From: Pseudomonadota bacterium
GTDB taxonomy: Bacteria; Pseudomonadota; Gammaproteobacteria; Steroidobacterales; Steroidobacteraceae
Assembly: GCA_947449495.1 (NCBI GenBank)
Contig: CANFSB010000001.1
Span: 86,201-150,200, forward strand
DNA length: 64,000 bases
Direction: 5' to 3'
The translations under genes were made by a program, and so were the position numbers. The notes under the pieces were generated by a model that ran no database searches, had not been told where the DNA came from, and saw only the letters and a program-made list of their open reading frames with translations. Positions 21,927 through 32,037 of the stretch are shown in pieces; within the stretch, counting starts at the first letter, position 1; each line of letters opens with the position of its first letter.

Positions 21927-22949
21927 ATGCTGTTCCCCACGACTCTTGTTGGTAGTTTTCCGCAGCCCGAATGGCTTATCGACCGCCAGAAGCTGGCCGG
22001 CCGTTTCCCGCCCCGCGTGCGAGCACGCGAACTGTGGCGCATCCCGGCGCAGTACCTGGCCGAGGCGCAGGAAGACGCCACGATCATGGCGATCAAGGCG
22101 CAGGAAGATGCCGGCATCGACATCATCACCGACGGTGAGATCCGCCGCGAAAGCTATTCCAACCACTTTGCCACCGCGCTCAATGGTGTGGATCTGGACA
22201 ACCCCGGCACTGCACTGGATCGCAGCGGTCACCCCAACCCGGTGCCGCGCGTCATTGGACCCATCAGCCGCCGTCATGCAGTAACCGTTGATGACCTGCT
22301 GTTCATAAAGCGTCACAGCAAGCGTCAGGTAAAGATCACCGTACCCGGTCCGTTCACGATGGCGCAGCAGGCACAGATTGATCATTACGGCGGCAGCCGC
22401 CAGCTGGCCGCGATGGACTACGCCATTGCACTCAACGCAGAGATCAAAGATCTGTTTGCGGCCGGCGCAGATGTTGTGCAGATCGATGAGCCCTATATGC
22501 AGGCACGTCCCGATGAAGCCCGCGCCTGGGGTCTGGATGCACTCAACGCAGCCCTGCTGGGTGTAACGGGCACCACCGCCGTGCATATCTGCTTCGGCTA
22601 TGCAGCCATCATCCACGCGCGCCCCTCGGGCTATTCGTTCCTGCCCGAGTTTGCGCAGTGCAGCTGCAAGCAGCTGTCGATCGAGACAGCGCAATCGAAC
22701 CTGGACTGCAGCACGCTAGTGCCGCTCAAGGGCAAGAAGTTCATCCTCGGTGTGATCGACCTGTCAGACCCGAACATCGAAACACCGGAAGTGGTTGCCC
22801 ATCGCATTGAACGCGCACTGCCTTATGTGGATGCTGCCGACATCATCGTGGCGCCCGATTGCGGCATGAAGTATCTGCCGCGCGCCACTGCAGTGGGCAA
22901 GCTTGAAGCCATGGTTGCCGGCGCTGCGCTGGTCAGGGGAAAACGATGA
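21927..22949 (+). CDS. Cobalamin-independent methionine synthase (MetE core)-like zinc protein
   Basis: TTLVGSFPQPEWL...DIITDGEIRRESYSNHF...AVHICFGY...VAPDCGMKYLP; zinc-ligand-like H-x-C, E and C retained, no N-terminal folate domain. Confidence 0.83.
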   Translation: MLFPTTLVGSFPQPEWLIDRQKLAGRFPPRVRARELWRIPAQYLAEAQEDATIMAIKAQEDAGIDIITDGEIRRESYSNHFATALNGVDLDNPGTALDRSGHPNPVPRVIGPISRRHAVTVDDLLFIKRHSKRQVKITVPGPFTMAQQAQIDHYGGSRQLAAMDYAIALNAEIKDLFAAGADVVQIDEPYMQARPDEARAWGLDALNAALLGVTGTTAVHICFGYAAIIHARPSGYSFLPEFAQCSCKQLSIETAQSNLDCSTLVPLKGKKFILGVIDLSDPNIETPEVVAHRIERALPYVDAADIIVAPDCGMKYLPRATAVGKLEAMVAGAALVRGKR

Positions 22950-24112
22950 GCAAACCCATACTCGTGAATAGCACCGTCAGCAGTGAAGCCGACAGCCCGC
23001 CATTTCGCTTTTACGACAACCGTCAGAAGTACCTGGCCTTCGTCAGCACCTGCAGCGAAAAGTCTGCCGTAGCAAGGCGCGTGTCCAAGGAACTGGCCTC
23101 ACTGCATCCGTCTCCGCCGGCCATGAAGCTGTTTGATGCCGGCATGGGCGATGCCACCATCCTGTCGCGCCTGATGCGGCAGGTGCACGCCTTGCATCCG
23201 GCGGTGCCACTGCTGGCCGTGGCCAAAGAGATCAGTCTTGAAGACGTTCGACTGGGCCTTGAGAAAATGCCCGATCGTTTTGTGGAGCATCCGGCCACCG
23301 TGCTGGTGATTACCAACCTCAACTACGCCGAAGCGCCACAACTGATGACGCGCGATGTGCAAGCGGCCGCTGCCTTCAATTGGCAAGAGCTGCGACTGGC
23401 CGGCACGTCCTCGCATGACTATGCAGAGCAGATTGAGGCGCTGGGCGACACGCTCACACATGGCTGGCAAACCCGTCCTTCACCGCGCACCGGCAACCCG
23501 ATGCCCATGCGCCCGACGGTGCTGGTGATCTATCGCGAAGATCACAAGTTCATGCTCGACAGTGTGATCCCACGGCCAGGCCATGCGGTGGGCCAATACG
23601 ATTTGATCCTCGCCTCGCAGCCGTGGCGCGCGCGCATGTCGGCGCAATTCAAGGCCCAGAAAGTGCTGGCGCCGTTGGCACGCGCTCTGGCACCGGGCGG
23701 CAAGCTGGTGGCAGTGCAAAGCTGCGGTCGCGATCCGGCGCTGGAAATCGTCGAGCAATTGTGGCCCGGCGAGAGCCCCTTCCAGATCGACCGTCACCAG
23801 CTGCTAGCAGCACTGCGTGCCGAGCTGGGCAAAGACGCACGCGACTTCCTGCTGCCCACCGTGCCCGATGATCGCGCGATGTTTCGCTATCACATGCACA
23901 CACTGCCGTCAGAGATCGGCGATCGCGTGGGCACCTCTACGCTGTTTGCAGCTTGGAATGCCGCCATCTATGTGGCGCAGATCGAAGACGAGCGCGTAGA
24001 GCAGGTGATGCAGAACTCGCAATACCTCGACGTCACCTCTGCGGTGCTGCAAAAGCACGGCGGGTTGTGGTTCAACGACGAAAGCTTCGTCGTCACCCGT
24101 CGTCGGCATTAA
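22946..24112 (+). CDS. Uncharacterised protein, 388 aa, possible methyltransferase-like fold
   Basis: MKLFDAGMGDATILSRLMRQVHALHP (motif-I-like) and LAPLARALAPGGKLVAVQSCG; overlaps the MetE-like stop by 4 bp. Confidence 0.65.
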   Translation: MSKPILVNSTVSSEADSPPFRFYDNRQKYLAFVSTCSEKSAVARRVSKELASLHPSPPAMKLFDAGMGDATILSRLMRQVHALHPAVPLLAVAKEISLEDVRLGLEKMPDRFVEHPATVLVITNLNYAEAPQLMTRDVQAAAAFNWQELRLAGTSSHDYAEQIEALGDTLTHGWQTRPSPRTGNPMPMRPTVLVIYREDHKFMLDSVIPRPGHAVGQYDLILASQPWRARMSAQFKAQKVLAPLARALAPGGKLVAVQSCGRDPALEIVEQLWPGESPFQIDRHQLLAALRAELGKDARDFLLPTVPDDRAMFRYHMHTLPSEIGDRVGTSTLFAAWNAAIYVAQIEDERVEQVMQNSQYLDVTSAVLQKHGGLWFNDESFVVTRRRH

Positions 24113-24135
24113 CCCTATTTAACGGAGACACCCTC

Positions 24136-25014
24136 ATGTCCGATTACAACCAAGACCTGCTGACGCAGGAAGTAATGAAAGCCTTCGCCACGCCGCAGGC
24201 CGGTCGCTTGGGCGAGATCATGTCCAGCCTCGTCAAGCATCTGCACGCCTTCACGCGCGAGGTCGACCTCAAGCCTGAAGAGTGGATGGCCGGTCTGCAG
24301 TTTCTGACCAAGACCGGTCAGATCAGCACCGAGCGCCGCCCAGAGTTCATTCTGCTGTCGGATGTGCTGGGTCTGTCGATGATGGTCGTGTCGCTCACAC
24401 AGGCGCGTGAGAGCAAAAGCATTGAGGGAGCCACCGAGGCCACTGTTGAAGGTCCGTTCTACTGGGCCGGTGCGCCTGAAGTGGACTTGGGCGGCAACAT
24501 CGCAGAAGGCGTCGTCGGCGAGCCCACTTACTACACAGGCACCGTTACGGACGTTACCGGCAAGCCCCTGCCTGGTGCGCTGATGGATCTGTGGAGCGGC
24601 GATGGAGATGGCAGCTATGACGTGCAGCTGTCGGCTACGCCCAGCATGCAGGCACGCGGCAAAATCCGTACTGACGCGCAAGGTCAGTTTCGCTTCTGGT
24701 CGATCCGGCCGACTTTCTACCCCATTCCCAGCGATGGTCCAGTGGGCGATTTGATGCGCGCCACGCACCGTTCCATCAACCGTCCCGGACACATTCACAT
24801 GATGGTGTCTGCTGAGGGCCATGTGCCAGTGACCACCCATCTATTCGTGGCCGACAGCCCCTACCTGGATCAGGATGCTGTGTTCGGCAAGCGTGACAGC
24901 TTGGTCGTAGCCTTCGCACCCCATGCCCCGGGCACTGCGCCCGATGGCACCGTCATGACTAACAAGTACTACACCACCAGTTACAACTTCCGTCTGGCCC
25001 CCGTACCCGCCTGA
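24136..25014 (+). CDS. Intradiol ring-cleavage dioxygenase (hydroxyquinol/catechol 1,2-dioxygenase-like)
   Basis: EGPFYWAGAPEVDLGG...PTYYTGTVTDVTGKPLPGALMDLWSGDGDGSYDVQ...RPTFYPIPSDGPVGDLMRATHRSINRPGHIHMMVSAEGH; Tyr/Tyr/His/His ligand pattern. Confidence 0.9.
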   Translation: MSDYNQDLLTQEVMKAFATPQAGRLGEIMSSLVKHLHAFTREVDLKPEEWMAGLQFLTKTGQISTERRPEFILLSDVLGLSMMVVSLTQARESKSIEGATEATVEGPFYWAGAPEVDLGGNIAEGVVGEPTYYTGTVTDVTGKPLPGALMDLWSGDGDGSYDVQLSATPSMQARGKIRTDAQGQFRFWSIRPTFYPIPSDGPVGDLMRATHRSINRPGHIHMMVSAEGHVPVTTHLFVADSPYLDQDAVFGKRDSLVVAFAPHAPGTAPDGTVMTNKYYTTSYNFRLAPVPA

Positions 25015-25035
25015 GCGACAACCTTTGGATAACGC

Positions 25036-25824
25036 ATGAAGATTGGTAAGAGCACGATCCCGACCACAGCGATCTGCACCTCGAACGAAGACACCATCGT
25101 GGTGCGCGGCCATGACTTGGCACGTGACCTCATCGGCAAGATCGGCTTCACCGGCCACTTCTTTCTGCTTCTCACGGGCCGTTTGGGCACGGCAGCAGAA
25201 CTGGCCGTGCTCGATGCCACGCTGGTAGCCATAGCCGAACACGGCTTGGTGCCCAGCGTGCAGGCCTCACGTATGACCTTCGCTGCAGCACCCGATGCCA
25301 TGCAGGGTGCAGTGGCAGCCGGCATCTTAGGTTGCGGCTCGGTCATTCTGGGAGCGTCAGAGACTGCCGGGCGACTGTTCACCGAGATCGATGCGCTGGT
25401 GCAGACGGGCACGTCGCTCACCGACGCGGCCACCACCGTGATGAAAGCTTGGAAGGCGGCGCGCAAGCCGATCCCGGGCTACGGTCATCCGCAGCACAAA
25501 CAGCGCGACCCGCGTGTGGATGCGCTGTTTGCGGTAGCCACTGCGGCCGGTACCGATCTGCGTTTTATTGCCATCGCACGCGAAGTCGAGTCGCTGACCG
25601 CCAGCCTCATAGGCAAGGACCTGCGCCTGAATGTGTCAGGCGCTATTCCGTCAGTGCTGCTGGGGGCAGGCTTTCCGCTGGAAGCACTCAAGGGTGTGCC
25701 TATCCTGGCGCGCACAGCCGGGCTCATCGCACACTTGTATGAAGAGCTGCAGCAGCCGATTGGCTTTGCACTCACCTACCAAGCCACGCGCGAGTTGCAG
25801 TACACCGGCGAGGCCGCCAAATGA
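25036..25824 (+). CDS. Citryl-CoA lyase / short citrate-synthase-like protein
   Basis: LIGKIGFTGHFFLLLTGRLGTAAELAVLDATLVAIAEHGLVPSVQASRMTFAAAPDAMQGAVAAGILGCGSVILGASE...IPGYGHPQHKQRDPRVDALF. Confidence 0.8.
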   Translation: MKIGKSTIPTTAICTSNEDTIVVRGHDLARDLIGKIGFTGHFFLLLTGRLGTAAELAVLDATLVAIAEHGLVPSVQASRMTFAAAPDAMQGAVAAGILGCGSVILGASETAGRLFTEIDALVQTGTSLTDAATTVMKAWKAARKPIPGYGHPQHKQRDPRVDALFAVATAAGTDLRFIAIAREVESLTASLIGKDLRLNVSGAIPSVLLGAGFPLEALKGVPILARTAGLIAHLYEELQQPIGFALTYQATRELQYTGEAAK

Positions 25825-26957
25825 TCAAAGTGTTGCAAGGCATCCGCGTCATTGAGCAAGGCACGTTCATCACGGGCCCTGCTGCCGGCATGCTGCTGGC
25901 GGATCTGGGTGCAGATGTCATCAAGGTCGAAGCACCCAACGGCGGCGATCCGTTTCGTGCCTTCAAGGGTGGCTTGTACAGCCCGCACTTTCAGACTTAC
26001 AACCGCAACAAGCGCAGCCTCACGATCGATGCCAAGAACCCCGAAGACCGCAAGGTGTTCGACAAGCTCATCGCCGGCGCCGATGTATACATCCAGAACT
26101 TTCGGCCGGGTGTGGCAGAGAAGTTGGGGGCTGGCGAAGCGCGCTTGCGTGAGATCAATCCGCGCTTGGTGTACTGCGCTATCAGTGGCTTTGGCTCCAC
26201 CGGCCCGCAGGCCGACAGCCCCGCCTATGACACCGTTGCACAGGCCGCTGCAGGCTTCTTGCATCTGCTGGTCAACCCTGACAACCCGCGCGTGGTCGGC
26301 CCGGCTATCGCCGACTCATTGACAGGCTTTTATGCCGCCTACGGGATCATGGGTGCACTGGTCGAGCGCGGTCGCACCGGTGTGGGCCGCAAGGTCGAAG
26401 TATCGATGCTCGAGGCCATGAGCCACTTCAATCTCGACTCGTTCACGCACTATCTGCAGGCCGACGAACTGATGGGCCCTTACAGCCGGCCGCGTGTATC
26501 GCAGTCGTATGTTCTGGAATGTGGTGACGGCAAGTGGATCGCGCTGCATATGTCATCGCCCGAAAAATTCTGGCAAGGCTTGGCCAACGCGATCGAAAAC
26601 CCGCAGTTGCTGCAGGACCCGCAGTTCAGCAGCCGCGATCAGCGCATCGCTAATCAAGAGATTCTCATCAAAGTGCTGGGCGAACACTTCAAGCGTCGCC
26701 CGCGCGCGCAGTGGTGCGAGCGACTCAAGGCCGAAGACGTGCCGCATTCACCCATGTACGACGCCGCCGAAGTGCTGGCTGATCCGCAGGTGCAACACCT
26801 GCAACTGCTCACCGAAGCGCAGCACCCGGTAATGGGCTCGTTCCGCACCATCCGTTCACCGGTGTCTTTTGATGGCGAGCGCGCCATGGAAGTGACTGCG
26901 CCGCCCACACTGGGCGAACACAACGAAGAGATCCGCAAGGAGCTTGGCAATGCGTGA
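25821..26957 (+). CDS. CaiB/BaiF (type III) CoA-transferase
   Basis: [42 protein letters not shown]...[25 protein letters not shown]. Confidence 0.92.
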   Translation: MIKVLQGIRVIEQGTFITGPAAGMLLADLGADVIKVEAPNGGDPFRAFKGGLYSPHFQTYNRNKRSLTIDAKNPEDRKVFDKLIAGADVYIQNFRPGVAEKLGAGEARLREINPRLVYCAISGFGSTGPQADSPAYDTVAQAAAGFLHLLVNPDNPRVVGPAIADSLTGFYAAYGIMGALVERGRTGVGRKVEVSMLEAMSHFNLDSFTHYLQADELMGPYSRPRVSQSYVLECGDGKWIALHMSSPEKFWQGLANAIENPQLLQDPQFSSRDQRIANQEILIKVLGEHFKRRPRAQWCERLKAEDVPHSPMYDAAEVLADPQVQHLQLLTEAQHPVMGSFRTIRSPVSFDGERAMEVTAPPTLGEHNEEIRKELGNA

Positions 26958-28152
26958 TGCGTTTATCTGCGATGCGATCCGTACACCCATCGGCCGCTAT
27001 GGCGGTGGCCTTGCCAGTGTGCGAGTCGATGATCTGGCGGCCATACCCCTGACCGCCTTGCAGGCTCGCAACACGCAGGTGGATTGGTCTGCGGTCGATG
27101 ATGTGTTTATGGGCTGCGCTAATCAGGCCGGCGAAGACAATCGCAACGTGGCACGCATGGCAGTGCTGCTGTCAGGCCTACCCGAGATTGTCACGGGCAT
27201 CACCGTCAACCGGCTGTGCGCATCGGGTATCGAAGCCGTCACCCAAGCTGCTCGCGCCATTAAAACCGGCGAAGCCCAACTGGTGATTGCCGGCGGCGTC
27301 GAGGGTATGTCCCGCGCACCCTATGTCATGGGTAAAGCCGACAGCGCCTATTCACGCACTGCCAAGATCGAAGACACCACCATGGGCTGGCGCTTCATCA
27401 ATCCGTTGATGCAGGCTCGCTTTGGTGTCGATGCCATGATCGAGACCGCAGAGAACGTCGCAGTAGAGTTCTCTATTGGCCGTGCCGATCAGGATGCCTT
27501 TGCGCTGCGCAGCCAACAGCGTTGTGCAGCAGCGCAGGCTGCAGGCCGGTTCGCCATCGAGATCACACCGGTGATCATCAAAGGCCGCAAGGGCGACACG
27601 CGCGTGGAGATCGACGAACACCCGCGCGCAGATACCACTCTGGAAAGTCTGGCCAAGCTCAAGGGCGTGGTGCGTGCCGATGGCACAGTGACTGCCGGCA
27701 ATGCCTCGGGCATCAATGACGGCAGTTGTGCGCTGCTGCTGGCCAGCCAGGATGCTATCCAACGCCATGGCTTGCGGCCCTTGGCTCGCATAGTGGCCAC
27801 TGCCACTGCCGGCGTGGCGCCGCGCATCATGGGTATTGGTCCGGTGCCTGCGGTGCGCAAGTTGCTACAGCAGACCGGCTTGTCGATGGATGACATCGAT
27901 GTCATAGAACTCAACGAAGCCTTTGCCGCACAGGCGCTGGCGGTCACGCGCCAATTGGGATTGGCCGATGACGATGCCCGCGTGAATCCCAACGGTGGAG
28001 CCATCGCACTGGGTCATCCGCTGGGCGCCAGTGGCGCACGTCTGGCAGCCACTGCCGCATGGCAGTTGCAACTCAACGGTGGCCGCTATGCCCTGTGCAC
28101 CATGTGCATCGGCGTGGGCCAGGGCATCGCGATGTTGATCGAACGCGTCTAG
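26950..28152 (+). CDS. Thiolase, 3-oxoadipyl-CoA/acetyl-CoA acyltransferase type
   Basis: [34 protein letters not shown]...[12 protein letters not shown]...[20 protein letters not shown]...[16 protein letters not shown]. Confidence 0.92.
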   Translation: MRDAFICDAIRTPIGRYGGGLASVRVDDLAAIPLTALQARNTQVDWSAVDDVFMGCANQAGEDNRNVARMAVLLSGLPEIVTGITVNRLCASGIEAVTQAARAIKTGEAQLVIAGGVEGMSRAPYVMGKADSAYSRTAKIEDTTMGWRFINPLMQARFGVDAMIETAENVAVEFSIGRADQDAFALRSQQRCAAAQAAGRFAIEITPVIIKGRKGDTRVEIDEHPRADTTLESLAKLKGVVRADGTVTAGNASGINDGSCALLLASQDAIQRHGLRPLARIVATATAGVAPRIMGIGPVPAVRKLLQQTGLSMDDIDVIELNEAFAAQALAVTRQLGLADDDARVNPNGGAIALGHPLGASGARLAATAAWQLQLNGGRYALCTMCIGVGQGIAMLIERV

Positions 28153-28153
28153 A

Positions 28154-28939
28154 TCAGTCGCCGCCGCCACCGCCCGCGGTGCCATGTGCCAAGGCGGTGC
28201 GCTGCTGCAACGCACGCAGCACCTGCAACTCGTGATCGGTGGGTGCTGGCGTAGTGCCCAGACTGTCGGCAAAGCGCACCGGCCAACCGGTAGCTGCAGT
28301 GACCTGCTCGCGGGTGATGCCTTCGTGCAGGCTCACTACAGTCAGTTCACGCGATACCGGATCCGGCTCCATGATGCACAGGTCAGTAATCACTGCGACC
28401 GGACCCTTGCCGGGCAACTTCAGACGCGCGCGTGCATCGCCACCATCCAGATGACCTGCAGAGGTCACGAAGTCGAGCTTGGCCACAAAGCTGCGTGCCG
28501 TCTGCTTGACGATGATCAGCACTTCACGCGCATTGCTGGCGATCTCGGGTGCACCACCAGCGCCGGGCAAGCGCACCTTGGGCTTGTCGTAAGGCCCGAT
28601 GACCGTGGTGTTGAGATTGGCAAAGCGATCGATCTGCGCCGTACCCAGAAAACCCACATCGACGCGGCCGCCTTGCAGCCAATAACGGAAGATCTCGGGC
28701 GTGGGCACCACAGTGTCTGCAGTCTCTGCCAGTTCGCCGTCACCAATCGACAGCGGCAGCACGTCGGGCCGTGCACCGATGGGACCCGACTCATAGATCA
28801 GCGTGACATCCGGCGCATGCGTGAGCCTAGCCAAGTTGGCCGCAGTCGACGGCAACCCAATGCCCACAAAACACACTGCCCCATCGGGCAATCGACGTGC
28901 AGCAGCCACCGTCATGATCTCGTTGGTGGTGTAGCTCAT
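28154..28939 (-). CDS. CoA-transferase subunit B (3-oxoadipate CoA-transferase-like)
   Basis: VGIGLPSTAANLARLTHAPDVTLIYESGPIGARPDVLPLSIGDGELAETADTVV. Confidence 0.85.
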   Translation of the reverse strand: MSYTTNEIMTVAAARRLPDGAVCFVGIGLPSTAANLARLTHAPDVTLIYESGPIGARPDVLPLSIGDGELAETADTVVPTPEIFRYWLQGGRVDVGFLGTAQIDRFANLNTTVIGPYDKPKVRLPGAGGAPEIASNAREVLIIVKQTARSFVAKLDFVTSAGHLDGGDARARLKLPGKGPVAVITDLCIMEPDPVSRELTVVSLHEGITREQVTAATGWPVRFADSLGTTPAPTDHELQVLRALQQRTALAHGTAGGGGGD

Positions 28940-29796
28940 GCTGCAGCTCCGGCGGTCTCGGCCAACACACGACGGAACTCATTAAAGTCGGCCGTGTTGT
29001 GGACATGCTTTTGCATCCAGGCCTTGAAGGTCTCGCGATCGCGAGCGATCTCATCCCAAGCAATGTAATAGCGGTTGTCGCGGGCATAGTAGCCATGCGC
29101 ATAAGACGGGAACGCACCGCCGGGCTGCAGGCACACTGCATTAACCACCACGCGCGGCAGGATGCAGGCATTGGGCGGTGCATCGAGCGAGTCGACGATC
29201 TCTTCGACCGTGACGATGACGCGCTTGGCCGCCATGGCAGCTTCTTTCTGCACGCCCAAGATGCCCCACAGCAACACGTTGCCGCGGCGGTCGGCCTTTT
29301 GAGCGTGGATCACCGTCACGTCGGGGCGTATAGCGGGACTGACCGCCAGCTCTTCGTCGGTGAACGGGCAGCGGATAAAACGGATGTTGGTGTTGTAGCG
29401 CGGCAGGTCGGAACCTTGGTAGCCGCGCAGCACCGAGAACGGCAGGTTAGCGGCACCGGCCACATAGGCATTGGCCATGTCTGCATGGCCGTGTTCTTCC
29501 AGCGCCAGCGGGCCCGGCCAACCGCGCTCGACTGCATCGCGCAGCCGGTGCAGCGAGCCCACGCCCGGATTGCCACCCCAAGAAAACCGCAGCCGGCTGA
29601 CACAGCCGGAGCCGATCAACTGGTCATAGATCAGATCCGGCGTCATGCGCACCAGATATAGATCTTTGCGGCCTTGGCGGATGACCTCGTGGCCGGCGGC
29701 GCTGGGGATGAGGTGCGTGAAGCCTTCCATCGCCACGCAATCGCCATCGTGGATCAGGCCGGCGACGGCCTCACGTAACGTCACAAACTCGGTCAT
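28936..29796 (-). CDS. CoA-transferase subunit A (3-oxoadipate CoA-transferase-like)
   Basis: AVAGLIHDGDCVAMEGFTHLIPSAAGHEVIRQGRKDLYLVRMTPDLIYDQLIGSG...; 4-bp overlap with subunit B. Confidence 0.85.
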   Translation of the reverse strand: MTEFVTLREAVAGLIHDGDCVAMEGFTHLIPSAAGHEVIRQGRKDLYLVRMTPDLIYDQLIGSGCVSRLRFSWGGNPGVGSLHRLRDAVERGWPGPLALEEHGHADMANAYVAGAANLPFSVLRGYQGSDLPRYNTNIRFIRCPFTDEELAVSPAIRPDVTVIHAQKADRRGNVLLWGILGVQKEAAMAAKRVIVTVEEIVDSLDAPPNACILPRVVVNAVCLQPGGAFPSYAHGYYARDNRYYIAWDEIARDRETFKAWMQKHVHNTADFNEFRRVLAETAGAAA

Positions 29797-29811
29797 GTCT
29801 CTCCCGGAAGG

Positions 29812-30930
29812 TCAGGCAGGAGCCAGACCCGCATGGGCCCGGCTCAACAGGTTGTGCAAGGCGGCCTTCTCAAGCGGCCTTGGATTCCAATACGCATTTT
29901 GCAGGGCGATGTCGACAGCGCGATCGATGCCCTCGGCGGGCATACCCAATGCCGCAAGGCCTGCTGGCACGCCCAGCCGCTGGCCCAGTGCAAACAGCGC
30001 CTGCGCCGGATCGTCACAGCCTAAGGCGCGGCGCAACGCGGCCATGGCCTGCGGCACGGCCGCGGCGTTATAGGCCAGCGCATGCGGCAGCACTATGGCG
30101 TGGGTCTCGGCATGCGGCAGGTTGAAGCTGCCGCCAAGCGTGTGGCAGAGCTTGTGATGCAGCGCCATGCCGACGTTGCCCAGCACCGTGCCACACAGCC
30201 AGGCGCCGTATTGGGCCTGGGACCGCGCCTCGATGTCGTCAGGGTGTGCCTGAACCAGCGGCAGAGCCGCTGCGAGCGCACGGATGCCCTCTTCGGCCAG
30301 CAGCGCCATGATCGGGTTGCTGTCGCGGGCATACAGGCCCTCGGCAGAATGCGCGATGGCATTGAGGCCGCTGGTCATCGACAAGGCGACGGGCAAACTG
30401 AGCGTGAGCTGTGCGTCATAGATGACGGTGCGTGGCAAAACGCGCTCGTCTTTGCCGGTCTTTTTGATGCCGCCTTCGGTGATGCCATAGATGGGCGTCA
30501 TCTCCGAGCCGGCATAGGTCGTGGGGATGGCCAGCACCGGCAGCGCGCCGGGCGGCGCCTCCAGCGCGATGGCTTTGCCCAAGCCGATGGTAGAACCGCC
30601 ACCCACCGCCACCGCGCAATCGGCGCCCAGACGCAGCGCCTCGGCTCGCGCCTCGCGCGCCACTTCGATGGGCACGTGCATGGCGGCCTTGGCGAACAAA
30701 CCTGCGCCGCGGTCCCCAAGACGCTGCAACACCGCATTGGCGATGCCAGTCTGCTCGGGTGTGCACAGCACCAGCGCCCGACGGGCCCCCAACAATGCAA
30801 TTTCGCGCTCTAAATGCTCTAGGCTGCCGGGGCCGAATACGACCCGCGCTGCGGCACTGGAATAGGTGAACGCGTTCAAAGGCCGTACCCGTGTGACAAG
30901 GCTGCCATCCCCCGCTGTTGTTTGGGTCAT
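29812..30930 (-). CDS. Maleylacetate reductase (iron-type alcohol dehydrogenase family)
   Basis: RVVFGPGSLEHLEREIALLGARRALVLCTPEQ...VGGGSTIGLGKAIALE...IPTTYAGSEMTPIYGITEGG...GLNAIAHSAEGLYA...ALHHKLCHTLGG; start at MTQTTAG preferred. Confidence 0.9.
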   Translation of the reverse strand: MTQTTAGDGSLVTRVRPLNAFTYSSAAARVVFGPGSLEHLEREIALLGARRALVLCTPEQTGIANAVLQRLGDRGAGLFAKAAMHVPIEVAREARAEALRLGADCAVAVGGGSTIGLGKAIALEAPPGALPVLAIPTTYAGSEMTPIYGITEGGIKKTGKDERVLPRTVIYDAQLTLSLPVALSMTSGLNAIAHSAEGLYARDSNPIMALLAEEGIRALAAALPLVQAHPDDIEARSQAQYGAWLCGTVLGNVGMALHHKLCHTLGGSFNLPHAETHAIVLPHALAYNAAAVPQAMAALRRALGCDDPAQALFALGQRLGVPAGLAALGMPAEGIDRAVDIALQNAYWNPRPLEKAALHNLLSRAHAGLAPA

Positions 30931-31004
30931 ATTGACGGTGCGCATCAGAGCTTGTCCAGCACTGATGGGTAGCTGTAAAACCCTGCAAACCGCGTGCATG
31001 AAGT

Positions 31005-31033
31005 TTGACAGCGCTGCGCATCGGTCCTAGAGT
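31005..31033 (+). promoter_or_regulatory. Sigma70-like promoter upstream of the VOC dioxygenase
   Basis: TTGACA (31005-31010), 17-nt spacer, TAGAGT (31028-31033) in the divergent intergenic region. Confidence 0.5.
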
Positions 31034-31080
31034 TTTCAACGAATCGAAACAAGCCGCGGCATGCCGCGTTGGGGGTCCTG

Positions 31081-32037
31081 ATGTCCGACCGCATTCAAGG
31101 GTTGCATCACATCACGCTGTGCACGGGCACCGCGCAAGGTGATGTCAACTTCTTCGTCAAAACGCTGGGTTTGAACCTGGTCAAGCGCACGCTGCTGTAC
31201 GACGGAAAAGAGCCGGTGTATCACCTGTACTTCTCTGACCGTCTGGGCTCGCCCGGCAACCTGACCACCACGTTCCCCTGGCGCCGCACCGGTCGCAAGG
31301 CCAAGTCAGGCTCGGGTCAAATCAGCCTCACCAGCTATTCGGTGCCTACCGGTTCGCTAGAGTGGTGGAACGAGAACCTTGGCAAGAAGGGCGTCAACGT
31401 CCTGGAGCGCTACGAGCGCTTCGGCCAGAAGGTGCTCAAGATGGAGCATCCGGACTGCCCCGCCCTGCATTTTGAGTTGATCGAAGATGCCGGCGACACG
31501 CGTGCGCCCTTCGATTCGCCCTACGTGCCCAAGCAGTACGCAATTCGCGGCTTCCATAGCTGGACCGTCACGCTGCGCGATCTGGAAGACATGCACTTCT
31601 TCATGAACGAAGGCTGGAACCACGACAAGGTCGGCACCGATGGTGAGTTCACTCGCTATACCGTCAACGGCGGTGGTGCTGCCAAGACCGTAGACCTGCT
31701 GCTCAAGCCAGACCTGGCGCCGGGCAACTGGTCCTATGGCGAAGGCATGGTGCACCACGGTGCATTTGGCATTCCCGATCTGGACGTGCAAGAGCAGGTC
31801 AAGAACGAGCTCGAAGGCCTGGGCTTCACCGATACGTCGGATCGCAAGCACCGCGGCTACTTCCAGTCGGTGTACGTGCGTACCCCGGCGGGTGCATTGT
31901 TCGAAGCGGCCCACACGCTGGGCTTCACGGTCGATGAGCCGGAGGAGACCTTGGGTCAGGCCTTCATCATCTCGCCGCAGTTCGAGTCTCAGAAGGAAGA
32001 GCTTCTGCGTCGCCTGAACGATCCTATCGTTCTGTGA
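31081..32037 (+). CDS. VOC/glyoxalase-fold ring-cleaving dioxygenase (PcpA/LinE/MhqO-like)
   Basis: MSDRIQGLHHITLCTGTAQGDVNFFVKTLGLNLVKRTLLYD...MVHHGAFGI...ALFEAAHTLGF; H-H-E metal triad positions. Confidence 0.88.
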   Translation: MSDRIQGLHHITLCTGTAQGDVNFFVKTLGLNLVKRTLLYDGKEPVYHLYFSDRLGSPGNLTTTFPWRRTGRKAKSGSGQISLTSYSVPTGSLEWWNENLGKKGVNVLERYERFGQKVLKMEHPDCPALHFELIEDAGDTRAPFDSPYVPKQYAIRGFHSWTVTLRDLEDMHFFMNEGWNHDKVGTDGEFTRYTVNGGGAAKTVDLLLKPDLAPGNWSYGEGMVHHGAFGIPDLDVQEQVKNELEGLGFTDTSDRKHRGYFQSVYVRTPAGALFEAAHTLGFTVDEPEETLGQAFIISPQFESQKEELLRRLNDPIVL

